NCBI RefSeq assembly: GCF_029893805.1
Contig: NZ_JARXYP010000002.1
Location: 6,696,001 to 6,760,000, forward strand
Direction of reading: 5' to 3'
DNA: 64,000 bases
Source: Streptomyces sp. SAI-135
Lineage (GTDB): Bacteria; Actinomycetota; Actinomycetes; Streptomycetales; Streptomycetaceae
In this document: positions 17,310 to 25,710 of the stretch, piece after piece
How the letters are laid out: every line of letters starts with the position of its first letter
Numbering within the stretch: the stretch's first letter is position 1
The notes under the pieces: model-generated
The model's input: only the letters and a program-made list of their open reading frames with translations
The model's database searches: none
What the model was told of the DNA's origin: nothing
Translations under genes and position numbers: made by a program

Positions 17310-18086
17310 TCAGTGGTGCAGGATCTTCGACAGGAAGTCCTTGGCGCGGTCGCTGCGCGGGTTGCTGAAGAACTGGTCGGGCGCAGCCTCCTCGACGATC
17401 CGTCCGTCCGCCATGAACACCACGCGGTTTGCGGCCGATCGTGCGAAACCCATCTCGTGTGTGACGACGATCATTGTCATGCCGTCACGGGCGAGCTGCT
17501 GCATGACCTCCAGCACCTCGTTGATCATCTCGGGGTCGAGCGCCGACGTGGGCTCGTCGAAGAGCATGACCTTGGGGTCCATCGCCAGGGCCCGGGCGAT
17601 GGCGACACGCTGCTGCTGGCCGCCGGACAGCTGGGCGGGGTACTTGTCCGCCTGCGTGGCGACGCCGACCCGGTCGAGCAGGGCGCGCGCCTTCTCCTCG
17701 GCCTGCTTCTTGTCGGCCTTGCGGACCTTGATCTGGCCCAGCATCACGTTCTCGAGCACGGTCTTGTGCGCGAAGAGGTTGAAGGACTGGAAGACCATGC
17801 CGACGTCGGCGCGCAGCCGGGCCAGTTCCTTGCCCTCCTGGGGCAGCGGCTTGCCGTCGATGGCGATCGAACCCGTGTCGATCGTCTCGAGGCGGTTGAT
17901 GGTGCGGCACAGGGTGGACTTCCCGGACCCGGAGGGTCCGATGACCACGACGACCTCGCCGCGGGCGATCGTCAGGTCGATGTCCTGGAGCACGTGCAAC
18001 GCGCCGAAGTGCTTGTTGACGCTCTTCAGGACGACCAGTTCGCCGGTCGCGGCCACATCTTCCTTGGCCGCCGATACTTCGGTCAT
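17310..18086 (-). CDS. gluA: Glutamate ABC transporter ATPase GluA
   Basis: The 258-residue ABC ATPase powers glutamate uptake. Walker A GPSGSGKS is at residues 50-57, signature LSGGQQQR follows a Q-loop region ([18 protein letters not shown]), and Walker B is [14 protein letters not shown], with the H-loop VTHEMGFA. All key residues are present. It is the first gene of the leftward gluABCD operon. It diverges from gluR, leaving a 312-bp regulatory region. A short hairpin in its leader may overlap one of its Shine-Dalgarno-like sequences. Confidence 0.96.
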   Translation of the reverse strand: MTEVSAAKEDVAATGELVVLKSVNKHFGALHVLQDIDLTIARGEVVVVIGPSGSGKSTLCRTINRLETIDTGSIAIDGKPLPQEGKELARLRADVGMVFQSFNLFAHKTVLENVMLGQIKVRKADKKQAEEKARALLDRVGVATQADKYPAQLSGGQQQRVAIARALAMDPKVMLFDEPTSALDPEMINEVLEVMQQLARDGMTMIVVTHEMGFARSAANRVVFMADGRIVEEAAPDQFFSNPRSDRAKDFLSKILHH

Positions 18087-18100
18087 CGCTCTCTGGCTCC

Positions 18101-18122
18101 GTCCTCCTCGGTTTCGGAGGAC
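18101..18122 (-). promoter_or_regulatory. Leader hairpin upstream of gluA
   Basis: GTCCTCC (18101-18107) and GGAGGAC (18116-18122) form a 7-bp stem with an 8-base loop. On the minus-strand mRNA the proximal arm reads GGAGGAC, a Shine-Dalgarno-like sequence about 14 bases before the gluA ATG. It could modulate translation. A second GGAG lies closer to the start, so the effect may be small. Confidence 0.35.
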
Positions 18123-18398
18123 AGTAGTAACCCCATGCGACCAGCGTCATCAGTCTTGAGGGGAATCTGAGCATCACGATCCGATAGCAATCAGACACGT
18201 GTCGTAGCACTTGTCACCAGTGCGCATCCGGTGTGCGTATCGGCCGGATAACGGAAGCGCGGCGCAACCGGAACGCTCTTGACGCCGTCCTCATCCATCA
18301 GCATGACTGCACGGTGCGCACGCGCGCGTGCGCTCGCACATTTGTACCTGTTCACTGCATATACAGATAGTACGTCCGATGGATAAAAGGGGGCCGGG

Positions 18399-19085
18399 GT
18401 GAGACTTCTCCTCGTCGAGGACGACAACCACGTGGCCGCCGCGCTGTCCGCGGTGCTCGCCCGGCACGGCTTCGACGTCACGCACGCCCGCAGCGGCGAG
18501 GAGGCACTCCAGGCGCTCGTCCCCGAGGGCAACGGCTTCGGAGTCGTGCTCCTCGACCTCGGTCTGCCCGACCAGGACGGCTACGAGGTGTGCGGCAAGA
18601 TCCGCAAGCGCACCAGCACGCCGGTGATCATGGTCACCGCGCGCTCCGACGTCCGCTCCCGCATCCACGGCCTGAACCTCGGCGCCGACGACTACGTGGT
18701 CAAGCCGTACGACACGGGCGAGCTCCTCGCCCGCATCCACGCCGTCAGCCGGCGCACCGTCCACGAGGACGCGCCCGGCGGCGCGGACACGGCACTGGTC
18801 CTCGGGGCCGTGCGCATCGAACTGCCGACCCGTCAGGTCACCGTGGACGGCACGGTCGTCCAGCTCACCCGCAAGGAGTTCGACCTCCTCGCGCTGCTCG
18901 CCCAGCGGCCCGGGGTGGTCTTCCGTCGCGAGCAGATCATCAGCGAGGTCTGGCGCACCAGCTGGGAGGGCACCGGCCGCACGCTGGAGGTGCATGTGGC
19001 GTCCCTGCGCGCGAAGCTGCGGATGCCCGCGCTGATCGAGACGGTACGGGGCGTGGGGTACCGGCTGGTGGCCCCCGGGGTCTGA
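18399..19085 (+). CDS. gluR: OmpR-family response regulator GluR
   Basis: The 228-residue regulator has a receiver domain (acidic pair in LLLVEDDN, phospho-acceptor Asp53 in LLDLGLP, Thr in MVTARSD, Lys in VVKPYDTGELLARI). A winged-helix DNA-binding domain follows (LTRKEFDLLALLAQRPGVVFRREQI ... RTLEVHVASLRAKL ... VRGVGYRL). The GTG start has an AAAAGGGGG ribosome site. The gene is divergent from gluABCD and followed by its kinase. I recall that the orthologous GluR-GluK pair of S. coelicolor senses glutamate and activates gluABCD. The 18087-18398 region should therefore hold its binding sites. Confidence 0.92.
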   Translation: MRLLLVEDDNHVAAALSAVLARHGFDVTHARSGEEALQALVPEGNGFGVVLLDLGLPDQDGYEVCGKIRKRTSTPVIMVTARSDVRSRIHGLNLGADDYVVKPYDTGELLARIHAVSRRTVHEDAPGGADTALVLGAVRIELPTRQVTVDGTVVQLTRKEFDLLALLAQRPGVVFRREQIISEVWRTSWEGTGRTLEVHVASLRAKLRMPALIETVRGVGYRLVAPGV

Positions 19086-19417
19086 GGGCCGCGCGGCGGC
19101 GAGGCTCGGCGGCTGCCGTGAGGTCCGGGGTGGACGTGCGGGGCGAGGAGCTGTGCGAGGCTCGGGGGACGGAGACGGGTCGGGTGAGGGACGGTGGCTG
19201 TGGGCGCGGGTGAGCGGGGCGGTCGGGGAGCCCGCGTGTGCGGTGACGGTGGCCGGTCGTGGCGGGGCGCGGCGGGGCCGGACGGAGTCCCGGTGCAGAC
19301 GTGCGGTGCGGGACGACCCTGCCGCCCGGCAGGTCAATCCGATCGGGCGGTTGTGGCCGTGTCCGGCCGTGCTCGTGCGGGGCGGGTCTCTCAGGCGCGG
19401 GGCGGGGCGTAGGCGTC
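19086..19417 (+). other. 332-bp G-rich spacer between gluR and gluK
   Basis: No convincing gene, terminator or promoter is seen. The stretch is plus-strand G-rich with many GGGGCGGG-type runs. It is unusually long for the inside of a two-component operon, so gluK could have its own promoter here. Confidence 0.4.
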
Positions 19418-20800
19418 GTGCGTACCCGTCTTCTTCCGCTGCTCATCGTCCTCATGGCCGCCGTGCTCATGGCCCTGGGCGTGCCGCTCGCCATCGGAGT
19501 GGCCTCCGCGGAGCAGCAGAAGGTCGTCGTCGACCGGATCGACGACACCGCGCACTTCGCCGCACTCGCCCAGTTCGTCACCGGCTCCTCCGACGAGCGC
19601 CTGGAGACCCTGGAGAGCGAACTCGCCAGCTACTACCAGGTCTACGGCATCCGCGCCGGCGTCTTCTACGACGGTGATGTGCCCATGGCCACCGCGCCCC
19701 GGGGGTGGTTCCTCCCCAGGGAGGGCGAGGTGCGCGACGCGTTCGGCGAAGCCCTCCTCAGCCGCCGCAGCCAGGACCCCAAGCAGGTGTGGCCCTGGCA
19801 GCGCGGCCGGCTGGTCGTCGCCTCCCCGGTGATCCGGGACGGAGACGTCGTCGCGGTCGTCGTCACCGACTCGCCCACCGGGCCGATGCGTTCCCGGATC
19901 CTGCACGACTGGCTCGTCATCTTCGCGGGCGAACTCGCCGCAATGCTGCTGGCCGTGGGCGCCGCGCTGCGGCTGACCGGCTGGGTGCTCCGGCCCGTAC
20001 GGGTCCTCGACGCCACCACCCACGACATCGCCACCGGACGGCTCAAGTCCCGGGTGGCGGTGGCCGGCGGACCGCCCGAACTCAGACGCCTGGCGAAGTC
20101 GTTCAACGAGATGGCGGACAACGTGGAGGACGTGCTGGAGCAGCAGCGCGCCTTCGTCGCCGACGCGTCGCACCAGTTGCGCAATCCGCTCGCCGCACTG
20201 CTGCTGCGCATCGAGCTGCTCGCCTTCGAACTGCCCGAGGGCAACACTGAGATCGCCTCCGTGCAGGCGGAGGGCAAACGACTGGCCCAGGTCCTCGACG
20301 ACCTCCTCGACCTCGCCCTCGCCGAGCACACCGAGGCGGACCTGAGCGTCACCGACATCGGGGAGCTCACGGCCGAACGCGTCGCCGCGTGGACGCCGAC
20401 CGCCGAGGCCAAGGGGGTACGCCTGGTGGGGAGTTGCCCGCCGACCACCGCCTGGGCCGACCCCGTCACCCTGTCCAGCGCCCTCGACGCGGTCATCGAC
20501 AACGCGCTCAAGTTCACGCCGAAGGACGAGACCGTCGAGGTCACGGTTGCCGCGGACGGGGACACCTCGACAGTCGTCGTCGCCGACCGGGGACCCGGGC
20601 TCACCGACGAGGAACTCGCGCGGGTCGGCGACCGGTTCTGGCGCAGCGGGCGGCATCAGAACATCAAGGGCTCCGGCCTCGGGCTGTCCATCTCGCGGGC
20701 GCTGCTGGCCGCGGGGGGCGGCTCGATCTCGTACGGCCACCAGGAGCCGCACGGGCTGGTCGTCACCGTGGCCGTGCCGCGCAGCCGTCCTACGGCTTGA
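19418..20800 (+). CDS. gluK: Sensor histidine kinase GluK
   Basis: The 460-residue membrane kinase starts at GTG 19418 with a first membrane helix (LLPLLIVLMAAVLMALGVPLAIGV). An extracytoplasmic sensor region of about 135 residues follows. The second helix is WLVIFAGELAAMLLAVGAAL, then comes a HAMP domain (LRPVRVLDATTHDIATGRL). The DHp box FVADASHQLRNPLAALLLRIE carries His252. The HATPase domain has the N box (VIDNALKFTP), G1 (DRGPGL) and G2 (GSGLGLSISRALL). It should phosphorylate GluR in response to extracellular glutamate. Its 3' end overlaps the convergent TAXI-protein gene by 11 bp. Confidence 0.9.
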   Translation: MRTRLLPLLIVLMAAVLMALGVPLAIGVASAEQQKVVVDRIDDTAHFAALAQFVTGSSDERLETLESELASYYQVYGIRAGVFYDGDVPMATAPRGWFLPREGEVRDAFGEALLSRRSQDPKQVWPWQRGRLVVASPVIRDGDVVAVVVTDSPTGPMRSRILHDWLVIFAGELAAMLLAVGAALRLTGWVLRPVRVLDATTHDIATGRLKSRVAVAGGPPELRRLAKSFNEMADNVEDVLEQQRAFVADASHQLRNPLAALLLRIELLAFELPEGNTEIASVQAEGKRLAQVLDDLLDLALAEHTEADLSVTDIGELTAERVAAWTPTAEAKGVRLVGSCPPTTAWADPVTLSSALDAVIDNALKFTPKDETVEVTVAADGDTSTVVVADRGPGLTDEELARVGDRFWRSGRHQNIKGSGLGLSISRALLAAGGGSISYGHQEPHGLVVTVAVPRSRPTA

Positions 20801-21785
20801 CCGAGCGGTAGTAGCGGCGGGCGCCCTCGTGGAGGGGGACCGGGTCGGTGTAGATCGCCGTGCGTACGTCCACCAGCTGGGCGGAGTGGACGTCCCGGCC
20901 GATGCCGTCCCTGCTCTTGATCACGGTCCGGGTGAGCCACTCGGTGAGCTCGGGGTCCATGTCCTTGCGGGTGATCAGCAGGTTCGAGACGGCCATCGTG
21001 GGGACGGTCGTGCCGTTCTGGACGGACGGGTACGCCGACGCCGGCATGTTGGTGGCCCGGTAGTAGCGGGTCGGCTCGCCCTCGGCGTGCAGCTTCGCCA
21101 CGAGGGACGGTTCGATCGGGACGAAGCGGAACGCGGAGCGTTCGGCCAGCTGCTTGAGACCGTCGGTGGGCAGGCCACCGGACCAGAAGAACGCGTCCAG
21201 GCCGTGGCCGAGGAGCTCGGGGCCGGTGTCGATGCCCTCCGCCCTCGGCTGGATGTCCTTGTCCGGGTCGATGCCGGCGGCCCTGAGCACCCGGTCCGCT
21301 ATCAGTCGTACGCCGGAGTTGCGGACGCCGATGGAGACCCGCTTGCCCTTCAGGTCGGCGACGGTGCGGATGTCCGAGTCGGCGGGGACGACGAGCTGGA
21401 CGTAGTCGTCGTAGAGGCGGGCCAGGCCGCGGAGCTGGTCGGCGCCGGGGTCGCCGTTCTGCTGGTAGGTCTCCACCGCGTCGGCCGCGGCGATGGCGAA
21501 GTCGGACTTTCCGATCGCCACGAGTCGGACGTTCTCCTGGGAGCCGGCGCTGGTCTCCAGTTCCACCTTCAGGTCCGGCATGTCCTTGTGGATCTCGTCG
21601 CGCAGGAGTTCGCCGTACTTCTGGTAGACGCCTGCCTTCGTGCCCGTGCTGAACGTGATCGTGCCGGTCGGGGGGCTCTCACCCAGCGGGAGCAGCCACC
21701 ACAGGAGCAGGCCGAGGGCCACGAGGGTGGCGACCGCGGTCTGGAGCGCCTGGCGGCGGCTGAGGTGGGGGAACGGCTTGGGCAT
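20790..21785 (-). CDS. Orphan TAXI-family (TRAP-type) solute-binding protein, membrane-anchored
   Basis: A 331-residue protein. The N-terminal helix (LQTAVATLVALGLLLWWLLPLG) has no lipobox or obvious cleavage site and probably anchors it outside the membrane. The TAXI domain follows: ITFSTGTKAGVYQKYGELLRDEI, VELETSAGSQENVRLVAIGKSDFAIAAADAVETY, DLKGKRVSIGVRNSGVRLIADRVL and ALDAFFWSGGLPTDGL-like segments. TAXI proteins normally feed TRAP membrane subunits (DctQ/DctM or a fusion), but none is in this window. The start is ATG 21785. It is convergent with gluK, overlapping by 11 bp. A Thermus TAXI protein is known to bind glutamate/glutamine, which makes this neighbourhood suggestive. Confidence 0.88.
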   Translation of the reverse strand: MPKPFPHLSRRQALQTAVATLVALGLLLWWLLPLGESPPTGTITFSTGTKAGVYQKYGELLRDEIHKDMPDLKVELETSAGSQENVRLVAIGKSDFAIAAADAVETYQQNGDPGADQLRGLARLYDDYVQLVVPADSDIRTVADLKGKRVSIGVRNSGVRLIADRVLRAAGIDPDKDIQPRAEGIDTGPELLGHGLDAFFWSGGLPTDGLKQLAERSAFRFVPIEPSLVAKLHAEGEPTRYYRATNMPASAYPSVQNGTTVPTMAVSNLLITRKDMDPELTEWLTRTVIKSRDGIGRDVHSAQLVDVRTAIYTDPVPLHEGARRYYRSVKP

Positions 21786-21847
21786 GGCGGTGATCCTGCC
21801 AGGGGGTGTGGGGGGCTGGCCACCTCCGGCGGTTGGGCCGCTTCTTG

Positions 21848-22212
21848 TGCGGGTTGGGTGGGGGCGGGCGTTTTTGCGCAGTTCCCCGCGCCCCTGAATG
21901 CCTGCGGCGACCCGTGACGGCTTCGGTGGGGGCTTGTGTAGCGCGTGCGGTCCGGTGGGTGGGTCGGTGCCGGGGTGGGGGGTGTCCGTCCTCGGTCCGG
22001 CGGCTCGGCTGCTCCATCTGTCCTCGGTAACGGACGCCGGCCGCTGCGGGCGGACACCCCCCACCCCGTCCCCTTCGCGCCGTACGCGGCCAACCGGCCG
22101 TCGTGGCGTGCGGTCTGGCGAACGGTTCGTCGTGGCGTGCGTGACTGCGCCTACCCAGGGGCGCGGGGAACTGCGCGAGCGGCCCCCACCGGCCCGCACC
22201 CGCCCCACAACC
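21848..22212. repeat. Dispersed modular intergenic element, long form (copies 2 and 3, inverted)
   Basis: The 440-bp gap contains no gene. The 20-bp core CGCAGTTCCCCGCGCCCCTG is at 21877-21896 (plus) and inverted at 22156-22175 (minus). Between them an 18-bp perfect inverted repeat lies at 21971-21988 and 22051-22068, around a 62-base loop. GTCGTGGCGTGCG occurs twice near 22103 and 22127. The modules CTGCGGCGACCCGT, GGTCCGGTGGG and GTCCCCTT...GTCGTGG repeat the order seen at 5700-5832. The overall form, inverted ends plus an internal hairpin, is MITE-like, but no transposase or target duplication is evident. Confidence 0.7.
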
Positions 22213-22227
22213 GAACCCGGCACCCCC

Positions 22228-23457
22228 CTAGGCGCCCCGCTCAAGCACCTTGGCGCCGTCCGCCGACGGCTCCGTGGCTCGGGATGTGCTCCCAGAGGGC
22301 TCGCGGCGGGACGTCAGTCTCGTGGCGAGGGGTTCTGTGTAGCGGGCCGTGAGGGGGCCGAGGATGACCAGGATGAGGACGTAGGCCGTGGCCAGGGGGC
22401 CGAGGGAGGGCTCGATGCCGGCCGAGACCGCGAGGCCCGCTATGACGATCGAGAACTCGCCGCGGGCCACCAGTGCGCCGCCCGTGCGCCAGCGGCCCTT
22501 GGGGGAGATCCCGGCCCGGCGGGCCGCCCAGTAGCCGGTGGCGATCTTCGTGGCCGCGGTGATCAGGGCCAGGGCGAGGGCGGGGAGCAGGACCGGGGGG
22601 ATGCTCGCCGGGTCCGTGTGGAGGCCGAAGAAGACGAAGAAGACCGCGGCGAACAGGTCGCGCAGGGGGCTCAGCAGGGTGTGGGCGCCCTCGGCCACCT
22701 CTCCGGAGAGGGCTATGCCCACGAGGAACGCGCCCACGGCCGCGGAGACCTGGAGCTGCTGGGCCACGCCCGCGACCAGGATCGTGAGCCCGAGGACGAC
22801 CAGGAGGAGCTTCTCCGGGTCGTCGCTCGACACGAAACGGGAGATCAGTCGGCCGTAGCGGACGGCGACGAAGAGGACCAGGCCCGCCGCGCCGAGGGCT
22901 ATGGCCAGGGTCAGGCTCCCGGCCAGCAGGCCCGCGCCGGCCACGAGGGCGGTGACGATGGGCAGGTACACCGCCATGGCCAGGTCCTCCAGGACCAGGA
23001 CGCTGAGGATGACCGGGGTCTCCCTGTTGCCCACTCGGCCGAGGTCGCCGAGGACCTTCGCGATGACGCCCGAGGAGGAGATCCAGGTGACGCCGGCCAG
23101 GACGACCGCTGCCACCGGGCCCCAGCCCAGCAGCAGGGCGGCCGCCGCTCCGGGGAGGGCGTTGAGGGCGGCGTCGACCAGGCCCGAGGGGTAATGGGCC
23201 TTGAGGTTGGTGACCAGGTCGCTGGCCGTGTATTCGAGGCCGAGCATCAGGAGCAGGAGGATCACTCCTATCTCCGCCCCTATCGAGACGAACTCCTCGC
23301 TCGCGCCGAGCGGGAGCAGTCCGCCCTCGCCGAAGGCCAGGCCGGCCAGGAGGTAGAGCGGGATGGGGGAGAGGCGGAAACGGGCGGCGAAGCGGCCGAG
23401 GAGGCCCAGGCCGAGGATGATCGAGCCGAACTCGATCAGCAGGACCGCGGAGTGCAT
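22228..23457 (-). CDS. CPA2-family cation:proton antiporter (KefB/KhtU-like)
   Basis: The 409-residue integral membrane protein has about 12 helices. It begins LLIEFGSIILGLGLLGRFAARF and contains the family core GAEIGVILLLLMLGLEYTASDL, VTWISSSGVIAKVL and LSVLVLEDLAMAVYLPI. That last segment carries the acidic residues of the ion-binding site. GGALVARGEFSIVIAGLA is the usual late conserved helix. There is no C-terminal RCK domain; instead a separate TrkA-C protein is encoded 5 bp upstream. This two-gene layout matches KhtTU-type K+/H+ antiporters. The exact cation is not determinable. The start ATG is at 23455-23457. Confidence 0.9.
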   Translation of the reverse strand: MHSAVLLIEFGSIILGLGLLGRFAARFRLSPIPLYLLAGLAFGEGGLLPLGASEEFVSIGAEIGVILLLLMLGLEYTASDLVTNLKAHYPSGLVDAALNALPGAAAALLLGWGPVAAVVLAGVTWISSSGVIAKVLGDLGRVGNRETPVILSVLVLEDLAMAVYLPIVTALVAGAGLLAGSLTLAIALGAAGLVLFVAVRYGRLISRFVSSDDPEKLLLVVLGLTILVAGVAQQLQVSAAVGAFLVGIALSGEVAEGAHTLLSPLRDLFAAVFFVFFGLHTDPASIPPVLLPALALALITAATKIATGYWAARRAGISPKGRWRTGGALVARGEFSIVIAGLAVSAGIEPSLGPLATAYVLILVILGPLTARYTEPLATRLTSRREPSGSTSRATEPSADGAKVLERGA

Positions 23458-23462
23458 GCGAT

Positions 23463-23948
23463 CTACTCCCGACCGAGGATCGCCGCCGCCGCGTCCACGC
23501 CCTCGCGGGTGCCCACGACGATGAGGATGTCGCCGCCCGCCAGGCGGAAGTCCGGCGCGGGGGACGGGATCGCCTCGGCCCGGCGCAGGGCCGCCACGAC
23601 GGAGGCTCCGGTGTCGGTGCGCATCTTCGTGTCGCCCAGGACCCGGCCGTTCCAGCGGGAGCCGGCCGCCACCTCGATGCGCTCGGCCACCAGGCCCAGG
23701 TCGGAGGTGTAGAGGAGGCTCGCGCTGTGGTGGGAGGGCTTCAGCGCGTCGATCAGGGCGCCCGCCTCGGCGCCGGTCAGGCGCAGCGACTGGGCGCAGG
23801 AGTCGGGGTCGTCGGCCCGGTACACGCTCACCGTGCGGGCACCGTCGCGGTGCGCCACCACGGAGAGATGGCGGTCCTCGCGGGTCACGAGGTCGTACTG
23901 GACCCCGATGCCCGGTAGCGGCGTCGCCCTCAGGCGTGGAGCAGACAC
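23463..23948 (-). CDS. TrkA-C domain regulatory subunit of the antiporter (KhtT-like)
   Basis: This 161-residue cytoplasmic protein has an N-terminal half of KhtT type (TPLPGIGVQYDLVTREDRHLSVVAHRDG). The C-terminal RCK-C/TrkA-C domain (ERIEVAAGSRWNGRVLGDTKMRTDTGASVVAALR ... LAGGDILIVVGTREGV) binds nucleotides or divalent ligands in relatives. I use the GTG at 23948, which has AAGGGGAAG close upstream; an ATG at 23978 is possible. The stop is only 5 bp before the antiporter start, so both proteins are surely made together. Confidence 0.88.
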   Translation of the reverse strand: MSAPRLRATPLPGIGVQYDLVTREDRHLSVVAHRDGARTVSVYRADDPDSCAQSLRLTGAEAGALIDALKPSHHSASLLYTSDLGLVAERIEVAAGSRWNGRVLGDTKMRTDTGASVVAALRRAEAIPSPAPDFRLAGGDILIVVGTREGVDAAAAILGRE

Positions 23949-24022
23949 GTTTCTTCCCCTTGTGGTTCGAGTGATCACGGGTGCCGGGTTCGCATGCTGC
24001 CAGGCCCCCGTACGGTGGCGAC

Positions 24023-25057
24023 ATGGGTGACGTGACGGATATACGCGAGCGGCGGCGACCGGCGAGGGTGGGACCTCGGGCGTCGTACGGGAGGAGTGAG
24101 GGCAGGGCCGTGTCGCTGTTCTGGCGGATCTTCTCGCTCAACGCCGCGGGCCTCGTCGTCGCCGCCGCGCTGCTGCTCGGGCCCGTCACCGTGTCGACTC
24201 CGGTGCGGCGGGGGGAGGCCGTCGTCGTCCTCGGCGGACTCGTTTTGCTGCTGGTCGCCAACGCCCTGGTGCTGCGGGTCGGACTCGTGCCGCTCCAGCG
24301 GCTGGGGCGGGCCATGGCCGCCGCCGATCTGCTGCGCCCCGGGGTGCGCGCCCCCGTCTCCGGTCCCTCCGAGACGGCCGCGCTGATCACGACGTACAAC
24401 ACCATGCTCGACCGGCTGGAGGCCGAGCGGGCGACCGGAGCGGCCCGTGCGCTCTCCGCGCAGGAGAGGGAGCGGCAGCGCATCGCGCGCGAACTGCACG
24501 ACGAGGTGGGGCAGACGCTGACGGCCGTCCTGCTCCAGCTGAAGCGGGTCGCCGACCGGGCGCCGGAGGAGCTGCGGGAGGACGTGGGGCAGGCGCAGGA
24601 GGCGACCCGCGCCGGGCTCGACGAGATCCGCCGGATCGCGCGACGGCTGCGGCCCGGGGTGCTGGAGGAGCTCGGGCTGTCCAGCGCGCTGCGGTCTCTG
24701 GCGGGTGAGTTCACCACGCACGGGCTGACCGTGCGCCATCACGTCGGCGGCGAGCTGCCCCGGCTGACCGAGGAGTCGGAACTGGTGGTCTACCGGGTCG
24801 CCCAGGAGGGTCTGACCAACACCGCGCGCCACTCCGCCGCCGACCGCGCCGAAGTCCGGCTCCAGCCGGTCGCGGGGGGAGTCGAGCTGCTCGTACGGGA
24901 CAACGGCAAGGGACTGGGCGGGGCGCCCGAAGGGGCCGGGATCCAGGGGATGCGGGAACGGGCGCTGCTGGTGGGGGCGGTGTTCTCGGTGCAGGACGGT
25001 CCGGGGCGGGGGACGGACGTGCGGTTGCGCGTACCGGTTCCGGCGGGGGTGCGCTGA
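24023..25057 (+). CDS. NarL-type sensor histidine kinase
   Basis: A 344-residue kinase with two membrane helices (FWRIFSLNAAGLVVAAALLL and AVVVLGGLVLLLVANALVL), a HAMP-like linker, and the HisKA_3 dimerisation box RQRIARELHDEVGQTLTAVLL with phospho-accepting His159. The HATPase follows (VVYRVAQEGLTNTARHSAA, VRDNGKGL, GIQGMRERALLVGA). An alternative start is the GTG at 24110 (MSLFWRIF). Its TGA overlaps the ATG of the next regulator gene. I recall that the S. coelicolor orthologues SCO5784-SCO5785 influence secondary metabolism and secretion; the signal is unknown. Confidence 0.9.
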   Translation: MGDVTDIRERRRPARVGPRASYGRSEGRAVSLFWRIFSLNAAGLVVAAALLLGPVTVSTPVRRGEAVVVLGGLVLLLVANALVLRVGLVPLQRLGRAMAAADLLRPGVRAPVSGPSETAALITTYNTMLDRLEAERATGAARALSAQERERQRIARELHDEVGQTLTAVLLQLKRVADRAPEELREDVGQAQEATRAGLDEIRRIARRLRPGVLEELGLSSALRSLAGEFTTHGLTVRHHVGGELPRLTEESELVVYRVAQEGLTNTARHSAADRAEVRLQPVAGGVELLVRDNGKGLGGAPEGAGIQGMRERALLVGAVFSVQDGPGRGTDVRLRVPVPAGVR

Positions 25058-25710
25058 TGGCCGGGCCGACCCGGGTACTGCTCGCCGACGACCACACCCT
25101 CGTACGGCGAGGGGTCCGGCTGATCCTGGAGGGGGAACCGGATCTCACGGTGGTGGCCGAGGCGGGGGACGGCGCCGAGGCGGTCGAGCTCGCCCGCGCG
25201 CGGGAGGTCGATCTCGCGGTCCTGGACATCGCCATGCCGCGGATGACCGGGCTCCAGGCGGCCCGGGAGCTCTCCCGGCGGCTGCCGGACCTGCGGATCC
25301 TGATCCTGACGATGTACGACAACGAGCAGTACTTCTTCGAGGCGCTCAAGGCCGGGGCCAGCGGATACGTGCTCAAGTCCGTCGCCGACCGCGATCTCGT
25401 CGAGGCGTGCCGGGCCGCCGTGCGCGACGAGTCCTTCGTCTACCCCGGGGCCGAGCGTGCCCTCGTCCGCTCCTACCTCGACCGGCTGCGGCGCGGTGAC
25501 GGCCTGCCGGCGCGGGCCGTCACCGAACGCGAGGAGGAGATCCTCAAACTGGTCGCCGAGGGTCACACCACGAAGGAGATCGGCGAGCTGCTGTTCATCA
25601 GCGCGAAGACCGTCGAGCGGCACCGGGCGAACCTGCTGCACAAGCTGGGGATGCGGGACCGGCTGGAGCTGACGCGGTACGCGATACGGGCGGGGCTCAT
25701 CGATCCCTGA
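25057..25710 (+). CDS. NarL/LuxR-family response regulator
   Basis: The 217-residue regulator has a receiver domain with the DDH acidic pocket at residues 11-13, Asp57 in VLDIAMPRMTG, Thr in LTMYD and Lys in VLKSV. It is followed by a LuxR-type helix-turn-helix (TEREEEILKLVAEGHTTKEIGELLFISAKTVERHRANLL). It overlaps the kinase gene by one base (TGATG), so translation is coupled. Its last 14 bp overlap the 3' end of the convergent excalibur gene. Confidence 0.93.
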   Translation: MAGPTRVLLADDHTLVRRGVRLILEGEPDLTVVAEAGDGAEAVELARAREVDLAVLDIAMPRMTGLQAARELSRRLPDLRILILTMYDNEQYFFEALKAGASGYVLKSVADRDLVEACRAAVRDESFVYPGAERALVRSYLDRLRRGDGLPARAVTEREEEILKLVAEGHTTKEIGELLFISAKTVERHRANLLHKLGMRDRLELTRYAIRAGLIDP

